Shown piece after piece: positions 59,645-64,000 of a stretch of 64,000 nucleotides of DNA. Numbering within the stretch: the first letter of the stretch is position 1; every line of letters begins with the position of its first letter. The notes under the pieces were generated by a model that saw only the letters and a list, made by a program, of their open reading frames with translations, ran no database searches and was not told the DNA's origin. Source of the stretch: Cycas panzhihuaensis. Lineage: Eukaryota; Cycadophyta. The position numbers and the translations under genes are program-made. The DNA lies in NCBI GenBank assembly GCA_023213395.1, contig CM041465.1, positions 17,670,001 through 17,734,000 on the forward strand, written 5' to 3'.

Positions 59645-60097
59645 TGATAGAAGAGTTAATATTAAATTCATTAATTCTTAATTATTTTATTATAATACAC
59701 TTTTATAATATATTGTAAAGTTAGTTTTGTTGAGGGTATTATATTCATGAATGGACTAAGTGACAACTTAATATTATAAGCCTATGTGTATGGGGGCATT
59801 TTTGTACGCAATATTATAATATGTAGATTAAGTTTAATTATGCAAGGTGCCAATTGTCACCTTACATGATCATTTATTTATTATTCCCTCAAGCCTCTTG
59901 TAACTATTATTTGATGCATATATGAGGCTTTGTATGTAATAAAAAAATCATCTTACAGTGATCATATAATAAAGCTTTTGTGATTAATGAAAGGTGACTA
60001 ATTTGGAGCTTTCAATTAATTCATTTCTCCCTTCTTTGATTGTGCATATGTGAGACTCAAAATAGGGATAATTCTAAGACCAATTCTTAGCATTTCA
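59645..60097 (+). repeat. Element E 3' LTR
   Basis: 453 bases, TGATAGAAGAG ... CATTTCA, collinear with 32285-32723. AATAAAG at about 59967 may be a polyadenylation signal. Confidence 0.88.
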
Positions 60098-61613
60098 GTA
60101 TATGTATATAACAATTTAATTAATAGTTCAATGGGGGAAAGTAAGTTGTCTATCTTTTACTAAATCCTTATCAGTATTCTACTTTATTTTCTATTACACT
60201 CTTATAGTAGCATGGCATAATATTATGTTGGGATAATATGCATTTTAATCTTATAAGTTTTCCATAAAGTCTAAAAGTTGCTAACATTCCTTTTAAGACA
60301 TCTCCATTCAATTGACCTACTTAAGCAACATCTATGTTTCACTTATTTCTCCAAGTGTCATTACACCTTTTATTGATGAAGGGTTGAGTTTTCTTTAAAG
60401 AGTTCACATTGTTGTAAATGCTTATATGCATCCCATTTAATCATCCATGATTTAATCAACCTTCATACATAGTCACTTAGCATTGTTTTAATAACCCATT
60501 GATATTTATAGCCGTCCTGGTATACTATAAGTTATGATTTTAGTTTGTTATGGCATGTTTTGAATATTATGAATAGTTAATTAGTGGTTTAATAGCTATC
60601 TATTAATTACCATAAATATTTTAACATTAATGATTATTACATGATTGAGTGATTTTATCATATCCACAAATCAGAGAATTGTTTCCATTATGGACTGCTC
60701 TATCTCTATGTTAAGTTCATCTCTTTGTAACTATAAAACCACCCTCCTCTAGCAACTCCTCACATAGACATAACAATCCTACTCTTCTCATAATGTGATC
60801 ACTTTCTTGAAATCATGTTAATGTTAATAAAGTACAATGAATTTACTTGCAACATTTGATGCATTACCACTTATTAAGTCAAATCAAATCTAGTCATTAC
60901 ACAACCATCTTTATTATAAAAAGATAATGGACATTATTACATTTATGGCAAAACATACAAACTCCATCATTTTGATATTTTAGAATCATACATTCTTCAC
61001 AGGTGTCTATATATAAATATTATGCTTTTCATTATTCCATATTTAATCAATGACATCCTTTGTTAATATGTTTAAAGGAATTTCATTATGTTTTTTTCTT
61101 TTTTTTCCATTTCTCAATGTTTAAATACATGCATTTATTTGTTGTTCAATAAAGTCACTTTGTTGAGATTACTTAATCACTTATTTTTATGTATTTACTA
61201 TAAGTTCATGAAATAAGAGGTTTGTGTATTTTATCTTTTATTTTTCTTTTGATGAATGGGTTAGTAGGTTAGTTGGTTAGTGTTACCTTCTAGAGGTGTA
61301 ACAATTTGAAAGTAGTTGACATAATCTAAGAAGGACCAATAAATAAAATTATATACATTATTTAGTTTGTTGTAAAAGTGGTGTTAATGCTCAAGTCACC
61401 CCATCATAATTAAATTTGCTCTCATATGCTTGCATTCATAACAACTTAATATAATGGATTAAAATAGGAATGATAAGGCTCACTCAAGTAAGAAAGATAG
61501 GATAATGGAAGGTATAAATAATTTGAAAGAATATTTCCCTATAGCATACTTCCTGATGAGGGAGTGTCAAAAGTACTTCACGATCAAAGGAAAAGAGCTA
61601 CACATGAGAGACC

Positions 61614-61976
61614 ATGCAAAAGAAGTTGATATGGGAGAGAACTGATATGGAAGGAATAAGATGGCAGGCTCCATTCTTCTTATTAACTCACATTCTTACT
61701 ATTTTGTTTCTTGTAAAAAAGCCAAAGGAAGAAGTTGACTCGACAAATAATAATCACATGGGAGGTCATCACATGGGAGAAAGATTTATAGAATTATATT
61801 CTTGTTATTTTTGTTCTTGTAACTTTAAGACCTACTTTAAACACCATTTATGCTTTAGGATATATTCAAGAGAAAGTGGAAAAGCAATATGCAAGAAGAC
61901 TAAAGTAAGATGGTGGTCACTACTTTATAATTTTCAAGTGATTTATGGGAAAGTGATCTATGGGAAGGGTAAATAA
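61614..61976 (+). CDS. Unrecognised ORF of 120 codons, perhaps a decayed zinc-finger gene
   Basis: The longest open frame in the right flank, MQKKLIWERTDMEG to IYGKGK. It has a hydrophobic stretch (residues about 21-34) and a Cys-rich segment ELYSCYFCSCNFKTYFKHH (residues about 60-78). CxxC followed by F and His residues faintly recalls a plant C2H2 finger, but the QALGGH core is absent. The DNA is AT-rich like its surroundings. I cannot assign a function, and chance is quite possible. Confidence 0.2.
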   Translation: MQKKLIWERTDMEGIRWQAPFFLLTHILTILFLVKKPKEEVDSTNNNHMGGHHMGERFIELYSCYFCSCNFKTYFKHHLCFRIYSRESGKAICKKTKVRWWSLLYNFQVIYGKVIYGKGK

Positions 61977-63430
61977 TTAAATGATGGGGCCCAAATCATT
62001 ATAAGTCAAGCCTTTCTAATTTTATTCTCATAAATAACTCATAATTTGTATATTAGAATAAGTTTTAATTAATTTATGAGAAAGCAATTCATGAGAAACA
62101 AATATCTACTAATAAGATTATAGAATATTCTCTCGCAGAATTTCTCTACTTTAAAGACACATTTTAGCAATGAGCATCTTATAGAAAGTCACCTTATGAG
62201 AAGAAGGAATCTATTAGAAAGAAATGGATGATATGATAAAGAATTCCTACAAGTGACTTCCCCTACAAGGAGCCCTTTTCATTAAATTTAACCACTAAAG
62301 TGAGAATTAAAAAAAACACCTTCAACATGGGAAGAACATTTGTAGGATTCATCCATGCAGGAATTACATATAATGAAAGAAATCAAGATACATCAAACAT
62401 AAATAGTATCTGTTCCCATGGGTGCTACCTACCTTCTTGATTTTAAAGGAGAAAAGGTAGACATTATTTAGGAAGCCATGGAGCAATATAATCCTAGAAT
62501 ATAAATTATGATGTAGACAAGTATATCTAAAGAATAAGGATACCACATATACCAATCTTAACACAAATATTAAGAAGATCAAAGCCTTGATTGCTAATGT
62601 CACTTTGCAAGGGATTAATAACTTTTGCATACCCTAAAGGATATTGCAATGGTTGTATAAAATATTCCTAATAATACTATAATATATGCAAGGCCTACAA
62701 TGATGAATAATAGTTATATAAAAATAGGATACTACACTTGTTACAAAATATGCCATCTAGTCAAGAAGTATAAATATCTTAGAGGTATAATAGTTACTTA
62801 TCAACAAAGTAGCTACAAAGAACAGGATAACACTAGGGAGATTTCTTCAACCATTGAATAATACAACTAAATGTTATCAGCATATGATATCAATAGCTAA
62901 CAATTCCACCCATCATTCCAGTGGATTCTATGCAACAACTCTACCAAGCTCAAGGATCCTTGTAATTATTGAATTATGTATACAAGTGGCAAGGCTAGCC
63001 CCTATACAACACTTAGAAGAATATCATCACTTTATCCTCTATAAAAAGTGGGAGGGGGGGTGGTGTGTGGAGGGGGGGATTTAAAAAGAAAAGAGAGTTG
63101 GCTAGAGAAAGAAGGAGAGGATCCTATTATTTTATTTTGTTTCAATATTATAAAGACTTTCCAAAGTAAGTTTATTCTTTTCTTACTTTGTTAAGGATAG
63201 TTTTAGATAAGGAGGATAGATTTATTCTTTGGATATTGGTCCATTTATAGGCAAGAAGGTGAAGAATATAGCTTAATTTACTTTCAAACGCTAAACACTA
63301 GGGGTAAGTATATGCTGCTAAAGGTTTTAGCCCTAATTGTAATAATTAATTCTTAATGATAAAGAAGATTTACTAAAGGGATTTGTAATATTTAAAAGTG
63401 TTCTTTTGTGTATGATTAATTAATTAAATT

Positions 63431-63582
63431 AGCATTATCTTGGTTTTATTATATTATTTTATTTTGTGATTAAGATTTTTTCCTAAGGGAAGTAATGTTT
63501 AAAACTAGCATTACCATTTTTTCTATCATATTATTTTGCTTTTGTGGTTGATTTTTTCTTTGAGGGAAGCAATGTTGATATG
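63431..63582. repeat. Tandem duplication of a 76-base unit
   Basis: 63431-63506 and 63507-63582 share AGCATTA, TATTATTTT, TTTTGTG and GGGAAG-AATGTT segments in the same order, at moderate identity. Confidence 0.6.
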
Positions 63583-64000
63583 ATAAGTGTTTAGTATATT
63601 CTTAAAGTCATAATAATATTCTTGTCCTAGATTTTAAGCATTCACCCTTTAGTTGTATGTAACAATAATTCTCTATCATTAGTGGGAGTGAGATATATAT
63701 TAAGGATTTATGGTTGTATATTGTTCTACTTTATATGGGTTGTCCTCTACACAACTATGAGATTTGTGGTCTATTTTATTTCCCCTATTAATGGTTGTAT
63801 GAGTGTTACTAAAAAGATTAATAAGAAGTAATATTTCTGTTAATACTAATATATCATTAATAGGGTCCTTAGCTTAGGCAAAGCCTGGTATAAATTCTAG
63901 GAGATATTTTAAACAAAATCTTTTATTCAATTTTGCTTCCTCCATTTGATAATACTCAAGAGCATTCGTAGTTCTAGTGAAGGATCTTATCTATTTGAGA

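Larger units (their letters stand above)
32285..60097 (+). mobile_element. Element E: Ty1/copia retrotransposon, outermost of a threefold nest
   Basis: LTRs at 32285-32723 and 59645-60097 are collinear, about 13% different by eye. Flanks read GTACA (32280-32284) and GTATA (60098-60102), a duplication with one transition. The primer-binding site (32724-32737) is a decayed initiator-Met site. Gag lies before and pol after the insertion of D (35340-56444). Without D and its cargo, E would be about 6.7 kb. Confidence 0.88.
60103..64000. other. AT-rich flank with no recognised gene
   Basis: No element ends, RNA gene or conserved ORF is seen. It holds short ORFs (61614-61976 +, 62364-62630 -, 62854-63084 +), a G-rich patch (63049-63079) and a tandem duplication (63431-63582). 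This may be the original, non-nested genomic background. Confidence 0.5.

Overview
This window looks like plant nuclear DNA made almost wholly of decayed, nested LTR retrotransposons, with no intact host gene that I can support. The lineages are typical of plants: Ty3/gypsy elements of Tat type with LTRs of 2.6-2.9 kb, Ty1/copia elements primed by initiator-Met tRNA, a short gypsy gag-protease element, and a LINE. Their great age, the excess of C/T and G/A changes and the lack of genes suggest a large-genome seed plant, perhaps a gymnosperm. That last step is inference.

Left block (1-31085). A minus-strand LINE (pieces at 9843-10654 and 30586-31085) carries two plus-strand Tat-like elements. 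Element A enters from the left edge and ends at 9842. Element B occupies 10655-30585 and has a 5-base target-site duplication (TSD), CCTAC. B holds a smaller element, F (22788-26476, TSD GGGCC), which has only gag and protease.

Middle spacer (31086-32284). AT-rich DNA with a compound GT/AT microsatellite.

Right block (32285-60097). A threefold nest: copia element E (+, TSD GTACA/GTATA) contains copia element D (-, 35340-56444, TSD TTAAC), which contains Tat-like element C (-, 37860-51577, TSD TCCTT). LTR divergence judged by eye (E and D about 13-15%, C about 10%, B about 6%, F a few percent) fits the order of nesting. The flank 60098-64000 is AT-rich with no recognised gene.

The three Tat-like elements share one layout: 5' LTR, gag-protease-RT-RNase H-integrase in one frame, a convergent antisense gene (a domain resembling the plant mobile domain, then a coiled-coil-like exon), a central divergent region with paired palindromes and a conserved TATA box, a separate sense ORF for an archaeal-type RNase H, a polypurine tract and the 3' LTR. 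Pol has no second RNase H between its own RNase H and the integrase, so that domain appears to sit alone, far downstream. The palindrome that lies before the LTR TATA box recurs in the central region in both orientations. This modular arrangement, including element C, which keeps all these parts except RT, RNase H and integrase, is the most unusual content of the window.
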